From Setaria digitata (lineage: Eukaryota > Nematoda > Chromadorea > Rhabditida > Setariidae): DNA of 64,000 nucleotides. The notes under the pieces are model-generated. The model had not been told where the DNA came from, did no database searches, and saw only the letters and a list, made by a program, of their open reading frames with translations. Every line of letters starts with the position of its first letter. The first letter of the stretch is position 1. Position numbers and translations under genes: made by a program. Shown piece after piece: positions 25,910 through 40,218 of this stretch. The stretch lies in assembly GCA_003640385.1 (NCBI GenBank), contig RCAB01000239.1, positions 1-64,000 on the forward strand. The letters are read 5' to 3'.

Positions 25910-26934
25910 TTAGAAATACCTTTGGTTTGTAATGTTTTTGAATTTTTGGAAACTATGAGTATATTGTGTAGATGAGCTTAATTGTGGCTTTTTTGTAATT
26001 CACATAACATGTCGTTATGTGACCTAACTGATCTTCAGGGTATAACGTCTTCGTGCTGAGGACATGAATGCATTAAGCATACAAAGTTCCTTCCTTTCTC
26101 TAGCAGGTACCGTAGGTACTGATCAAGCAACTTTACTTTTGCTCATCTCTTGGACTACCTGGAATTTTGATTGTTATATTTCTTCCTTCCAACACCACTC
26201 ATATTTAATGTTCCTAAAGTGAGGTTAGAACGACCGAACGCTAGCTAAATAATTACAGAATCGGGCATTTGATTTGAATCATCGTTAGAGGTTGCATTTT
26301 TAGATTTTATATTTTGAAGTGCTCATCTGAATAACTAGAGAATGAGCAAGTAAAAGCAAGATTATAAAAATTGAGGCTGTAATCCATCTTATTTTGACGG
26401 CTGCTGATGTTACTCTTATTAAACAATTCATTCGTGCAAAAGGTAATAACAACTATCTAAAACGAGTTATAAATAGCTGTTATTATGCAAATAACAACTT
26501 TTATATGTTCTGAAGTGTTTTTATTGTTTATTTACTTATCTTTATAAAGGATTTTCTGTTATCTTTTCTAGAAACTGCCAGACTTATCTCTCATACACGT
26601 CCATTTTGCTCATGTATTTTAATTATAACTTACATAAACGTATTTTGTATGTAGCATTTTGGTTTTTATTCAGTTGAAATTCAGTGTTAGCAGTAGAAAC
26701 TGATCATTTAAATGAATTTTACATTCGCTGTGATAGCATTCATGATGGTAGTGCCGGAAAAAGTGTTATAACAGAACGGGAATGAAGTCGGTTAATGTTG
26801 ATCATCCGATTTGAGTGTTGTGCAAAATGAATTTATTCCTCGTGCTAGTAAAAACAATGAAATTTTCGAAACACTAAGTTTGTGGCTGCGATATTACATG
26901 AATTGTCGATGACTAAATGTACATTTTAAATGAT
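25910..26934. other. convergent intergenic region
   Basis: This is the 3' flank shared by the ADO gene (+) and the proline-rich membrane protein gene (-). I see only AT-rich sequence with no exon-like signal. Confidence 0.5.
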
Positions 26935-28778
26935 TTAGAATAATTTCAATCTTCTAAGCCATGGACATGTTGGAGAGCCGAAACAATTTGTATATGTAAT
27001 TAAAAACAGAAATATAGCCAATACGATACCAATGAATACCAATACAAGGATAACAAGGAATGCTACCACACAGCTTGTACGATCACCTGGCTCTATTTCG
27101 TCATCTCTTTCTTTTTCTGCTGAACAAAAAATTTTAGATTAAATTTGGATTGTTTTGTTAAATTATTATAGATCATTAATTGATGCATTATTGAGATGCT
27201 CAACTAACTATAGATGACAAAAGGTAGGAAGATTACTTTTTAGGTAGCTTTACTTTCATTGATGTTACTATTTGAAAATAAATTGACCAATAAAGATGTG
27301 GTTGTTAGTATCAATATGAAAAGGCAGTTTTGTTGGAACTTTTGATATGAATATTTAGTTAAAGGTAGTGGCAATTACTCATTCAATTATTAATCTAAAT
27401 TTGCAATAATGGATAGATTATTTCAAATTATCTTAGCCCATTTTAACGAGAGTTATAGTATTTGGGAAATGATTGAATAGTAAAGACAAAATATGATGTT
27501 AGTTTTCTATTTGCTGAAAAATTGATATGATTGTAGTGTGGAGTTTTTTTTTTTTTTTTTTTGTATGAATACTATTTCGATATGGAATATGATTTCCATT
27601 AACAGATATCCGCCTATCTAAGACTGATTTTAGGACTGATTTCAGGTAAGCTTTTTACATCAGCTAATAGCTTCAAGGACAAATGATTGATTGGTTGTTT
27701 TCTTAGCTTGCTTTTTTCTATGAATTCAAGGAAAAAAAAATTGCAAAGAAAATGATGATATTCCAGTTTTAAGAAAGAATGAAGAGGGAATATATACACA
27801 TATATATTATTTGACCTCTTTCTCTATATATATTATTTCATCTCTTTCTCATTCACCCTCTTTATACTTCTCTCCTTCTAAGCCTTTAGAAAATGAAAGT
27901 TAGCAAAAGTAGAATTATTGAATAGAATATTATACTTCTCTTCTTTGCATTATTGTCGGATGCACCCTGAAAATTTGAAACTAACAAGTTTTTTTTTTTT
28001 ATCAAATTTTAAAAATCAAGTTTCAAGATGGTTTGAAGTGGATAATTTAGATCCTATTAAAATTACATTTAACTTTACTCATCTTACTTATACTAAAGTA
28101 AAAAAGAAAAGGCCCAAAAGACAAGTTTGCCTTTCTTCCAATGTTTAACTCATTGTCTGGTGGCTGAGAAGGTTCGGGCACAGGTGGAGGAAATGAAAAT
28201 ATTATTGGTTGACCAGGTGCTGCTGGTACTTGAAATCCTGGAGTAAACTGGACCGGAGCACCAGGAGATATTGGTGCAGGTGGTGGCGCCGCTAAAATAA
28301 ACAAACTTTTGCAAAACACTTCAAATATAAATTATAGAATCACTTTTACGGAAGTTACAATGATAGAAATTAAATTAAAATCGAAGAACACGATTTTCCA
28401 CTAGTAATTTTTCTCTTCCAATATAAAAATTTCAAAAAACCTATCATGACATGACGTGAAGTTTAAAATTTTTTTTTTTTTTTTTAGAAAAAAAAGAAGA
28501 TAAATTGAACTGAAAGAAGAATGGTACAGAAGAAATTTATCTTCTGATGATGTAAACCACCCGGACGAATTTATCACCAATATTTCGATTATGTGAAGAA
28601 GGATCACAATGACATGAAGATCAACTTTGAGAAGATAACAAAAATTCTGTGTAAAAAAAAAAAAAAAAAAATTTCAAATAATTTAAGACTTTTCTTTTTT
28701 TTTCACGAATATTAAAAGCATAAATGATGTTTGCAAACCAGCTCCAGCAGGACCCAATGGCTCATATTCATCTCCCAT
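26935..28778 (-). CDS. small proline-rich single-pass membrane protein
   Basis: I do not recognise a family. Exons: 28778-28739, 28291-28088, 27119-26935, phases closing to 142 aa. The N-terminus (MGDEYEPLGPAGA) leads into about 45 residues rich in Pro, Ala and Gly (PPPAPISPGAPVQ..., FPPPVPEPSQPPDNE). A short acidic/basic linker (EKERDDEIEPGDR) follows, then a strong membrane helix near residues 98-122, and a short Cys-containing tail ending WLRRLKLF. With no signal peptide, the Pro-rich part is probably cytosolic. The ATG lies 24 nt after a CATTATTAG acceptor. The exon 2 donor (GTAAGATG) is the only good one in phase. It is the last gene of the same-strand block, 640 bp after the AROS-like gene. 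The sequence predicts the protein clearly; its role is unknown. Confidence 0.68.
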
Positions 28779-29417
28779 TGTTGATTGGCTTGTTTTACTT
28801 TCCTAATAATGAAAATGTTCAACCGTTCACAAACACGTACAAATTGGTGATATAAAATAATGACAAGAAAATCGACAGTTATGTGAGCAGCAAATGTCAC
28901 ATTACATTTACGTCAAACGTTTAGTACCATACGTTTCATTTTTCAATTACTTGAAAATAAATTCTTCTTTGTTTCGAAACTTCTACTTAAATGTAAAAAT
29001 CATTTGGATTATTTTCAACCAATCAAATTTAAGCATTCAGCTAGTATCAACTAAACAACATATTATCAACCGTAATCGATTTATTTTGAGAACAATTTTT
29101 AACATCGTGACACTGTGTCATACTGTAAGGTTCAGTAACTTTTTGAGATTTTGAAAATGCACAATCCCCAAAACTTGTCTACAGTAACAGTGAGGGCATA
29201 AAAATTAACTTGATATTTGTACGATCTGCAAACATCAGGTCAAAAAATTTTACCGAAATTTTATACTTCTCTGCACGACAATCAATAAGTACGAATTCGA
29301 AGATAAAACAAAATAAAACGCGAAAAAAATCACATGCACTTCAAAGCCACATTATTCGATATGATTAAAAATTATCTTTGATGAATTGATCTTACTGTCA
29401 CGTTCATTCTAAAATGA

Positions 29418-29929
29418 TCACTCATTTGATTTCCTAGATGAGCCTCTTTTCTTGGATTTTTTTCCTTGTAGCAGCTGAAACATTTTTTTACTGTAGCAGA
29501 CAACTTAGACAGACATGCGTCCTTGCAGAAATTTTTAAAAAATGAAAACAAGAAAAGAAATGCAGTGATAATGACAAAAAAATTAATCAGAGCACTCAAA
29601 TGTTAAATGCTTACTTTTATCCTATCAGGTCCAATTTTCATGAAATCTTCATCCGTAAATATCGATTGATTTTTAGACTTTTTGAACTTCCTTCTACGGT
29701 CTCGAACTCCATCTAAATATCAAGTATTAACCACCACATTTACTTTATCTATATCATTGGAAGCTCTACTTATTTTCCTGGAAAAGGAAAAATGTCTTCA
29801 AGAATATCTTACACTCTACTGAATACGATTCACTATCACAGAATTATGCCAACCTTCACGCAATTCGATGATTTAAAAAAAAAAGCTATGAATACGAATG
29901 CTTTTTTTCTTTTGAAACAACTTAGAGAA

Positions 29930-29964
<35 letters not shown>

Positions 29965-31007
29965 GGACCATTCTGATTACGTATTATACGCAGGTCTTTT
30001 TTTCGGCAGCGATCACGTTCATCCATAAAATTTATCAACTGTCTAGCTTTAACAGGATCCAGCTTACGATTCGTTTCATAAATCATATATTTTATGTTAC
30101 GTTTGAAAAGATCTTTTTTAGGCCTTAAGCGACTTTCTTCTAGCAGAGAAATATTCTATAAAAAACAGACTTTAAGAAAAAAAAAATTCTAGTTAAAAGC
30201 AAGGAATTACGCCTAAATGGAATGCAGTAGAATTTCGGATAAAAAAACCCAATCAGTAAAGTGAAGAGCTACAAAAATCATTTTTTTTTTTTTTTTTTTC
30301 TTCTCTCTTCTCCTTAACCACGAGATAATTTCGAAATATATGAACCATTATTAGAAGATGTAGTTTAGTTTCAACATGATAAATAAGATGAGCAGCCATA
30401 AAATTATTAAAATTGGAGCAGTGACGATAATTTTACGATTTGCATTACTTTAGCGACTTTTTTCTTGTTATGACTAATTAAATTCCGCTTTCGTGTGTCA
30501 GATTTTATGATAATATCATCTGATTCCGGATCATACACTGAAGTGGTAGCTACAGTCGCAAGCCGTTGACGATCTCGTTCCATTTTTGAAGGTTTCAATG
30601 TTTTTCTCACCCTTTCTGTATTTTTCACCCCATCATCTAAAAGTGAAAAATTTAACCGAATTATGCAAAAAGCCTTCACATAACGCTCAGTGGTAAGCAA
30701 ATATATGACCCAGAAAATCCCAATAAACTCAAACAACACTGAAATGAATTTATGCAAACGTTGCAATTTTGAAAGCAAGTATATATTCCAAAATCAAGCT
30801 TATTGAAATAAGGAGGAATCACTCTCCCACTTCCAATCACAACAAGTAACAACCAGACCTAATATCAAATTCGCTTTAAATTAGGGGAATTTGTGCCTGA
30901 GAAAGAAACTTTCTGTGTGAGGTAAAATGAGGAAGACGGAAGAATTTCAAAAATTACTAACCGAAATTTGTAAGCTTGATAGCTTCGTTCAACAACTTCA
31001 TCGACAT
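29418..31007 (-). CDS. AROS / RPS19-binding protein 1-like nucleolar protein
   Basis: The human family member (RPS19BP1, active regulator of SIRT1) is a small basic nucleolar protein that binds ribosomal protein S19. Exons: 31007-30962, 30636-30449, 30155-29990, 29712-29615, 29474-29418, all in phase, giving 184 aa (human about 136). Resemblance is at three places: the N-terminus MSMKLLNEAIKL, a central basic helical region (SRLRPKKDLFKRNIKYM...), and SIFTDEDFMKIG near the end, matching the family's C-terminal FTEEDF motif. The last exon encodes only a Lys/Ser/Arg tail (KKSKKRGSSRK), a likely nucleolar signal. The leader begins at an ATTACCAG acceptor 33 nt before the ATG. It lies 527 bp downstream of FAU/RPS30, a fitting neighbour for a ribosome-assembly factor. 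The assignment rests on short motifs, so another basic nucleolar family remains possible. Confidence 0.6.
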
Positions 31008-31534
31008 TTCTACAAGTTTCCGATATAACTGTTCGCTGATCTGGTAATTCTATTACTTATTCAATCCTAAATACGAAAAAATATGAATATGACTAAAAGA
31101 TTCCAGATACTTAAAAGTGAAAGTTGAACGTAACTCACGATACCATTAGCTGTAAAAACTTTACCAACAAGTAAGTGGTAAAGGTCAGGGTAGAAAACGG
31201 CACTATATACAAAGACAATGAACATATGTGGCTGCCAATTGTTCAAAACGTTAACCGTTTTAACAGAACTTTCTTACGTAGATTTTGATGCGTAATTCAG
31301 CTTACATTCATTTTTTATAACCTCAAACGCTCAAGACATACACTCCTTTAAATAAAATTTGTAAAGTTATGAAACCAAAATATATGCGTATTTCTGCTTT
31401 CAATACCATTAGACTGCAAGAGAACAAAATTCAAATCAACAAGTTTATTTCAGTATACGAATATTACATATACTGCAATTGAAGCAGCAATTTAAATTAT
31501 TGAGATATCAGAGAAGGTTGTTTGAAATCTTTCG

Positions 31535-32558
<1,024 letters not shown>

Positions 32559-32592
32559 CACTCTCAATTTTTAATTGTGGGCCTGGAAAACC

Positions 32593-33979
32593 TGCAAAAA
32601 AAAAAATATTTTATGACAAAGGTTCTTCTCCGAAACTTTACAATGGAAAGGAAGTAACACAAACGTGATACCATTATTAAATATTGCAAACTCCGCTCTA
32701 TGATTGTAATAATTTTCTCCTCCGAATTGCAAAACTTACACAGACAGAATGACTTCCACTAAGAAAAACACGCAACCGGTTTCAGTGAAATGTTATGAAA
32801 ATACTTTTACTACCATTCCCGTAATATTTTAGTCCAGCAGTGTCTGGAAAGAGGGACCAATCATGTGAGATATGCTACTTTGAAAAGCTCCCAATTTGGA
32901 TAATGGCAAAGCTTACAAGTTAAGCTAATCCAGAGTTTCCGAAGTACATAAATGCAAAACTTTTTAGGGCAAGCCAATTTTACACAGCCAGTCTTTTACC
33001 CGTAGAAATTACCAGCTAAAACTAAAAGCTCAGTACAACTCAAGTACAAACATAGAAGTATTCCACGTCTACCAAGAGGCAGTATAATCGGCTAAGAGAA
33101 AAGTGACCTTACCTACAGGTACAATTACCAAACATCCCACAACTACGGAAGCAATAACCTCCTACTAGTAAGAACCAGAACTAGCATGTGTTACAATGAT
33201 ACAGCTAGTAGGGACGATATGCAACTTGACAACTTTTGCATATGGAACAACCTGACATACACGCTAGTCACTTCTCCGTTCTTCTAGGGTAACATTTTTT
33301 TTAGCCCGTACCTTTATATCATCGAATAGTAAAGCTACTGCATTATTCGAGGTGCTCATTTAGACCGAACTGAAGTTTACGTGAATTATTAGACAGGAAA
33401 GATGTAACTTCCTTCTCGACAGTCAACACTAAGGTAACTTGCTATATTCAGATTTTAAAGAAATCAATTCGTATTCAAAATATCATGTTGACAATTTTTT
33501 ACAGCCAATAGTTCTGTTGTTGTCATGTGAAGTATATAAAGATTACATTAAGTAACAGATAATGTTATTGTAAAGATCAAGAAGTTCTGTCGGTATTACT
33601 CACTGATGCATGACCTTCTAGAAGTAACGATTTCAAGCAAATGATTGGTCATAGATTGAGTAACTCGTGAAAATGGCTTCCATAATGCATAGGTTATAGG
33701 GGATATTTTGAAAACTATTTGAAATAAACTAAGAAATTCGGTAAATTGAACTATCCACATACTTAGTTACTCTTCAGTGTTTTTCCATAGTCAAATTCTT
33801 CTGCGTTAGATAGGGAATATATACGATATTTACTTCCCAGTAATACACAGGAAATATATATTCATTTTATCCAACTAATGCGCACTAGCGGATCTTTAAA
33901 CAACAAAACAGTATTACTTTCTTACAGAATAAAATTCTATACAGAAATTAAGAAATTCAAGATAAATACATTTTTACCA
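32593..33979. other. intergenic between ISCA1 and FAU
   Basis: At 1.4 kb this is the largest gap inside the five-gene minus-strand block. No exon was recognised on either strand. It may contain an independent FAU promoter. Confidence 0.4.
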
Positions 33980-35051
33980 TCATATACTAAAGCTTTCACC
34001 ACACCCACATGTACTTTTTATATTTGGGTTTCGAAAAATGAATTCGGCTGAGAGACGATCTTCCATATAATCCATTTCACTACCTAGTAAAGTTAGCTGC
34101 GCTTTCGGATCAATCCATAAACGAACTCCATCCTAAAAATTAATCTGACATTAAATTCCATTCGCAGAAACAGTGATTTTCATTAAAAAGAAAGCAGTAA
34201 AGCGAAGAAAAACTGGAAACATTAAACCGATAGACTTTATTTTAATTAAAAAAATTAAATCGATTAATAGCCATTAACAAGACCGATTGTGAAAAGTAAA
34301 CCAATCAGGAAAAGTTTGGTTCCCCATATTCTAAGCAATTCATTCTAACAAATAATAGGACAGCGTCATCACTTACTTGCACAACTTCTTCATCAAATTT
34401 TGCCTTGCGCTCAGCATAATCGAGAGTGTACGTCAACCCATTACAGCCACGCTGCCTTACGCTTATCTGCAACAAATGAATATTTTTTGATTTTCTTTAT
34501 GAAGTATACGTTCAACTATTTTCAAAATAAAGTCCTGAAAGAAATCCCCACACTTCTGATGAATAATGTTATCTCAAGCCTTTACTATTTGAAAAAATTT
34601 TAAAGAGAACTTTTAACATATTATTTGAAAATAATGCAGGTATTCCATCATTTGCCCTCACACTTCTCCATCTAGAAGAAAATGTCTGTCAACAGGTTTT
34701 TCTAAATTTCCTAGAATTAAATGTCATCAATACTCCAATGATCAAAATTTCTTATCTACAAGGAATTTAATCTGAATCACTTTAAATAACCCAGTCTCAG
34801 CTTGTCTAAAATTTTTAACGTTGATCTCTAGATAGGACTGTCACAATACAATCGTATTACACTATTACCATCTGTCTAATACAGAAATAAAAGAAAAAAA
34901 CTTTTAGAGCTATCATTTCTGGCCGCTTGTCAAGCAGATATTTCACACGTTTCACAGCTTCAGGTGTTAATGATAATGCAGTCTTTGATGGTAATCCACG
35001 AACTGTAGCTTTGATAACGCGAGCTGCCGTACCAGCATGTCGCGAAGTCAT
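33980..35051 (-). CDS. isca1: iron-sulfur cluster assembly protein ISCA1
   Basis: This is an A-type carrier that acts late in mitochondrial Fe-S assembly, helping to deliver [4Fe-4S] clusters. Exons: 35051-34902, 34466-34377, 34132-33980, each ending in phase 0, giving 130 aa (human 129). All three cluster-binding cysteines are present: Cys58 in QRGCNGLTY and Cys122/Cys124 in TCGCGESF. Other family blocks are LSLTPEAVKRVKYLL and QLTLLGSEMDYMEDRLSAEF. The N-terminus is basic, as expected for a mitochondrial presequence. The ATG is 67 nt after a CTCTTCAG acceptor. The frame stays open upstream of the ATG for some codons, but without another ATG. It sits 679 bp downstream of TDRD3. Confidence 0.96.
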
Positions 35052-35730
35052 AAGCTTCCAGGTTGATTTCCAACAGTTTCTCAAAAATAGTAGCGGAATT
35101 AGCAAGAAGTGATCTTCACTGAAGAGATATTTGTCACTGGGACCATTAATCCTTGCAATTTCAAAATACTGAAATATATTAACAAAAAAATCGAAATCTG
35201 AAACAAGACGGCCTAACAGTTTGGAAGTTTTTCACCATGGAAAAATAATTGCAAAAGTAGAACAACCCTAAGTAACAGCAGTAAATTTCAAAATTACGCA
35301 AATAATATCGTTTTTATTTTAGAAAAAAAAAAAATGAAGAAATACTATTTTATAAATAGAATATTCTTCGGTGAAAGAAAACAATTCACACTAAACAGAA
35401 AGATACAAAAAGCCTTTATTGATATAAAGTTATATTACAGTTGAAAAACACGTGAAAGAAAAGGAATTGTTCATCCTGTTAGTTGCTAACACCGAAAATG
35501 ACATACGCATCACCAATAAACATATGAACGAACCCATATTTGCCTATGGAATTTCGAAAATACTGAAAGCCAATTAATCGTTGAATACTAGAATTCTCTC
35601 ACCATAAGGTGGGAAAAAATCGACAAAGCTTTAACAAATTTATACCATTTTAAGACAGAACTTGGAACCACACTCCTCAATAAGCCAAGTTCCATAAACA
35701 ATGATCGATTATTTACAAATAAATGAAATC

Positions 35731-38700
35731 TCAAAATGTTTGAAAAGGCAACAGTACTCCAACAGGCACACTGCTTCGATTCCCATATTCGTCGTATTCA
35801 ATGGTACACATATCAGCCGGACCCATCGATACCAATGTTGATGGGTAAAACTGCAAAATTACAAATTAATCACATACTTTTTTTTTGAGATAAATGGGCC
35901 GGCAAAGAGCAAATATTTGAATAAAAATTTGTTTCTAGAAGGATGCTTTCTTACCAAATATACTTAATCAATAACCTCTAATAGACTAAAGATGAAGCCA
36001 AGTAACGCATAGTAACAATATTTAAGTGCTATAGAAATATAAGAAAAAACACATACTTGTCCGTCGCTCCACGGTGCAAGGCACTTGTCGCCGATCTTCC
36101 AAGTCGGCATCCCTCTATTCATCACCATATTATCGAAAGGTTGCTGCCGCTGTTGCTCGTACAATGGTTGATAAACAGTATTCTGATGATAGTCATGATT
36201 TCTATTTCCAAAAAAAAGAGCTGATTGAGGAATTTTATGATCTTTCCCAGCATCTACTGGCTCATTATCAGTTGAAGAGAGCTGTAATCCTGCCAACTCT
36301 GCAAAAATAAATGTAAATGATTAAGAATATATAAGAAAGGAAGAGCTCTCATATTTCTGCTTAACAATATGATGAGATTTCTGCAACCGTGCTCATAAAG
36401 TAATTGATTCTCACAGTTAAGAATGTAACGGAACTATGCATCATATTATTTATAACAGCGAGATCAATTCTTGCACTTTTACTATTGCTCTCTTTCTAGT
36501 TTTTCAATCCTTAAATGCAATCTATTAAATATACTGTGGAATTCGTGTATCAGTTACGACTAAAAATGTGGTACAGGAGGTAGAAGAAAATCTATATCGA
36601 GAAAATTGTTAAGCATAATAACCTATTCCGACCAAATGAATAAATGGTGAAAAAATCATCAGAAACCTCTGTTTACTGCTACAACCGATTGATAATCGTC
36701 AACATAATTCGATCGAAATCCATCACTTGCTAAATTCGTCGCACAATTTCGTTCACGTTCCGGTCGCCAATTATGTTGTCTTCGATACCTATTTGAATTT
36801 GAAATTTCGATCGTACGTGAACCACCGCTGCTATCATGTTGCTGATTACGTGATCCTGATACCACTCCTACAATATTCAGTTAGTTTGTATCAGGAAATA
36901 GATAAAGTGAACTAAAATGTTACATAGTCCTAAAAAATTACCTTTTTCAAACTTGTTTCTTCGTGTTCGATCCAGTCCTTGTATCTCGGCATTCTGCCTA
37001 TTTATCTCGAATTGCTGCACCTTAAATTGAATTACCGTAATATTTGCTAATAATCTGAAAATTTTCTGACAAATTCAGCGTAAATTATTCTGTCTTTCCA
37101 AAATCAGTAATGTTATAAAGCATTACATGATGCAGAATAAAACTGAACCAAACACTTACATCCAGTAACAGATGTACCACAGACTTAGATGAAAAGCAAG
37201 ATGAAGTATCTTAAGTAGGAAAAAATTTCAAGAAAACAAATTCATGTAAGAAATAAATAAACCAATAACTATTAAATAAAAAGAAACAAATCAACAGAGC
37301 ATGATAATTACAGAAGTAGCCTAACTGGTCTGTGTAGAATCGTGCTAACCTCTAAGTTTTTATCACAGTTTTGCTGACCAAGAGGTTCATCTGGTAAGGA
37401 AACTTTTGACTGCACAAAGTCAAAAAGAGTCGGAGGATTCGATGGTCGACGAGCTGGAGACAAATTTCTTGCATCGTCACGTCCAAAATGTCGATACTAA
37501 ATTATTACTGAAGCATATTTCATTACGTGAAGAATTACAAGAGCATAATTCCAACCCGGAAATTTCTGAGTTTGAACTTTTTAGTTTACATTTCCCTTCT
37601 GACCTAAGGGAAATGTAAACTAAAAAGTTATTTTCTAAAAATTTTGAAATTAAAATCAGAAAGAGCTCTATTTTCTATAGTAGGTTTTGCTTTTACCATC
37701 GGTTCTTTCTTATTGCTATTGTTGTATGAGGTCGATGCAGAATTTTCCAATGGTTTTGGTCTCAACTGAAAAAAAAAAGAACAGCTTGCTTAGTTAATCA
37801 TTCTGATTAACGAAAACAGTGAGAAGAATAAAAAATAGGGTCCATCAACAATATAGCAGCTTCACTCAGGAGATGAGGCAACATTTAATTCATATAATAA
37901 TCAAGGACGCACTACAACAAAAGATGACTATGCATAAACATCAATGTAATACTTTTTCTTTTAAATTATGCAAATTACCTGGCTCCGGGCAAATTTCTTT
38001 ATGGAACTATTTTCGACGACCTGTTCAATTTGAGCTTTTCTTGCAGCACTGAAATCATCACCACGATCGTCATTCGTTTTGTTGCTTAATCCATTGATTA
38101 CATCATTCGCACGAAACATTTTATTAGTGGCATTAACCGGAAGAGCAGATTGTGGCAGTCGCTGAAAGAGAAAAATATAGAGTTCAAAAATTGGGAAAGA
38201 CTGGAAAATTACAGAAAAATCGAAGAAATTCTTCCACAGGCTAAAGAAAAAATATATTCCTCACTTCTCCAATTATTAAATCCAAATTTTTCAGTGTTAA
38301 AGTATAGTAATAGAAACATTTTGATATCGATAATAAAAGAACGACAAAATTTTTCTTTTTTGCACCTCATAGTAGAGAATGGATGATTGAACAACATTAG
38401 TTTATTCATAATTATGGATTCTGAACATGAGCTACACACAGCTGCAGCATAACATAGTTCATTATAGTTCATATCTAAATCTCCGTACCTGTTTAGAAAA
38501 TTGAATCCATTTAGGAGCACTGCTTTCCGTGGTTCGCATTGATTTCTGAAACCAATTCTTCAAACTTCGGAGATGAAAGAAAAAAATTCAGTTATGAATT
38601 ATATCACTACAAGAACTGTAAAAAATACTAAAACCTTTTCCAAATTCCACTTTTCAACCATTTTTTCAACACTGCCACCTAGTACTTGGCAGTTGGTTCC

Positions 38701-40216
38701 GTTGATTAGCAACATTCCGTTCTCAATTGGAATTCTTCCAGCTAAGCGTACTTTGGTGCCCGGTGGTGTTTCAGCACTAGAAACTATAACAGTGACGCAG
38801 AAGAAAAAACTGAGGAAAGGGAGAGAAAATGAAATAACCAATCTCTATGAGGAGATGGTTTTTCGTTTTTTGAGTACCTCGTCAATATGAAATGCAAATT
38901 TCAGATTTTAGGAATTAATCTCATCAGCAGCTAAACGAATTTGGAATTAGTAATTCAGAAGAAGACTAATATTCCAGGTAACATACTTTAATTTCGCTAT
39001 AGGCTCAAATTGTAATGCTTGAACACTGGAAAAACCATCGCTTAGTTGAACCTTGATTAGACCATCGGTATGTGTTGCTTCGCTATACTTAGGATATGAC
39101 ACGTTGCGCGGTCTTACAACTTGAACGACCAGAGGTCCCTTAAGACCATATGATAATAGGGTGATTAAAGTTACTTTGCATTCAATACCAGGAAATTTAA
39201 AATAGTTAATTTTGACATACATTGTGATCGTTAAGCCTTTATTCTATTCTACACTGCCCCACTACAGCTAAGTTTTTAGTATTCTACTATCCCTCCCTAC
39301 ATTATGAATGCATACCGCTTTCCGAATCAACTGATTGAACCTCTCATTTTTTCACCAATAGAGGAAAACATCTGGCCATAACGAAATTCTATTCGTCTGT
39401 GATAAATACGGGTTGACTAAGAAAAACAAACTCTACAACAAGGGAAGTTATAAGACTGAGAAAAAACTGCAATATCTTGAAAGATATCCAATATTTGGAA
39501 ACAGCAAGAATGAACTTAACACACCTTAAATTCACCTAATTGTTTGTCGATGCGATCTGAAAGTGACGGTAGAGCAAATTCACGCATATCAGCCTGAAAT
39601 AGAAAATTTAACTAGCTACTTAACAAAAAACAGAACTTTTATTACAATCATCGGTTTATTTATTTCAGCTGAAAAGTCCAAAATGCCATTCACGTGTCTG
39701 TACCCGGGAGATGAACCTTTCAAAATGGTTATAAATCCATTAGAAATGAGGAATCCCGATACTAGTATTGCTCAAATTATAACCACATGCAGATATCATT
39801 TTTACATGTGGGATATGTAAATGAGCATCTACTTCTCGATTTTCAAACTTCTTAATTTGGACTATGAATTATCATTTGGAATTAGTTGGGTGAAAGAAAT
39901 AATCAGATTATTTGATGATGCATTCATCCCTATTCTATGTTCCTATAATTATATCCTTAATGTATCCAATGCATTTTCTTCCTAAAATATGTTAGCAAAG
40001 CTTAAGTGTGCTATCGCCATCACTGATTCCCTTGAACGATAAACGAAGATGTGGAAAATTGCAAAATAAAAGCGAGCCTACATCGAGAAGTTTCCTCTTC
40101 AACTTTTTAACGTCCTGGATTTTGGAAAGAGGTTCACCAATGAAATCACTCAACTGTTTTCCATCAATCGGCCATCCTTCACAAACCAATAACTCTTCCA
40201 GCGCATCACAACTCAT
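35731..40216 (-). CDS. tdrd3: Tudor domain-containing protein 3 (TDRD3)
   Basis: TDRD3 reads asymmetric dimethyl-arginine through its Tudor domain and partners topoisomerase 3-beta. Exons: 40216-40082, 39593-39525, 39138-38987, 38776-38635, 38545-38489, 38161-37979, 37765-37697, 37496-37350, 37020-36942, 36867-36667, 36298-36057, 35850-35731; phases close to 531 aa. The N-terminal RMI1-like/OB-fold part (about residues 1-165) shows GPLVVQVVRPRNVS and ETPPGTKVRLAGRI...NCQVLGG. The middle is disordered and polar, with RRPSNPPTLFDF at exon 8. The C-terminal Tudor domain spans about 478-531 (WKIGDKCLAPWSDGQ, FYPSTL, CTIEYDEYGNRSSV). I see no UBA domain, which vertebrate TDRD3 carries. An ATTTAG acceptor ends 2 nt before the ATG. 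Exon 3 uses an unusual CTTAAG acceptor and exon 9 could start 6 nt later, so these boundaries are the least sure. Confidence 0.92.
37575..37629. repeat. perfect hairpin, 24-bp arms, 7-nt loop, in TDRD3 intron 7
   Basis: Bases 37575-37598 and 37606-37629 are exact reverse complements (core TAGTTTACATTTCCCTT), separated by CTGACCT. The hairpin lies within a 200-nt intron (37497-37696), starting about 67 nt from its 5' end. It is symmetric, so both strands would fold alike. Confidence 0.9.
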
Positions 40217-40218
40217 TA

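Noticed and set aside
37406..37618. 70-codon plus-strand frame overlapping the hairpin
   Set aside because: Antisense to TDRD3 exon 8, which matches the family; the frame ends in the palindromic arm.
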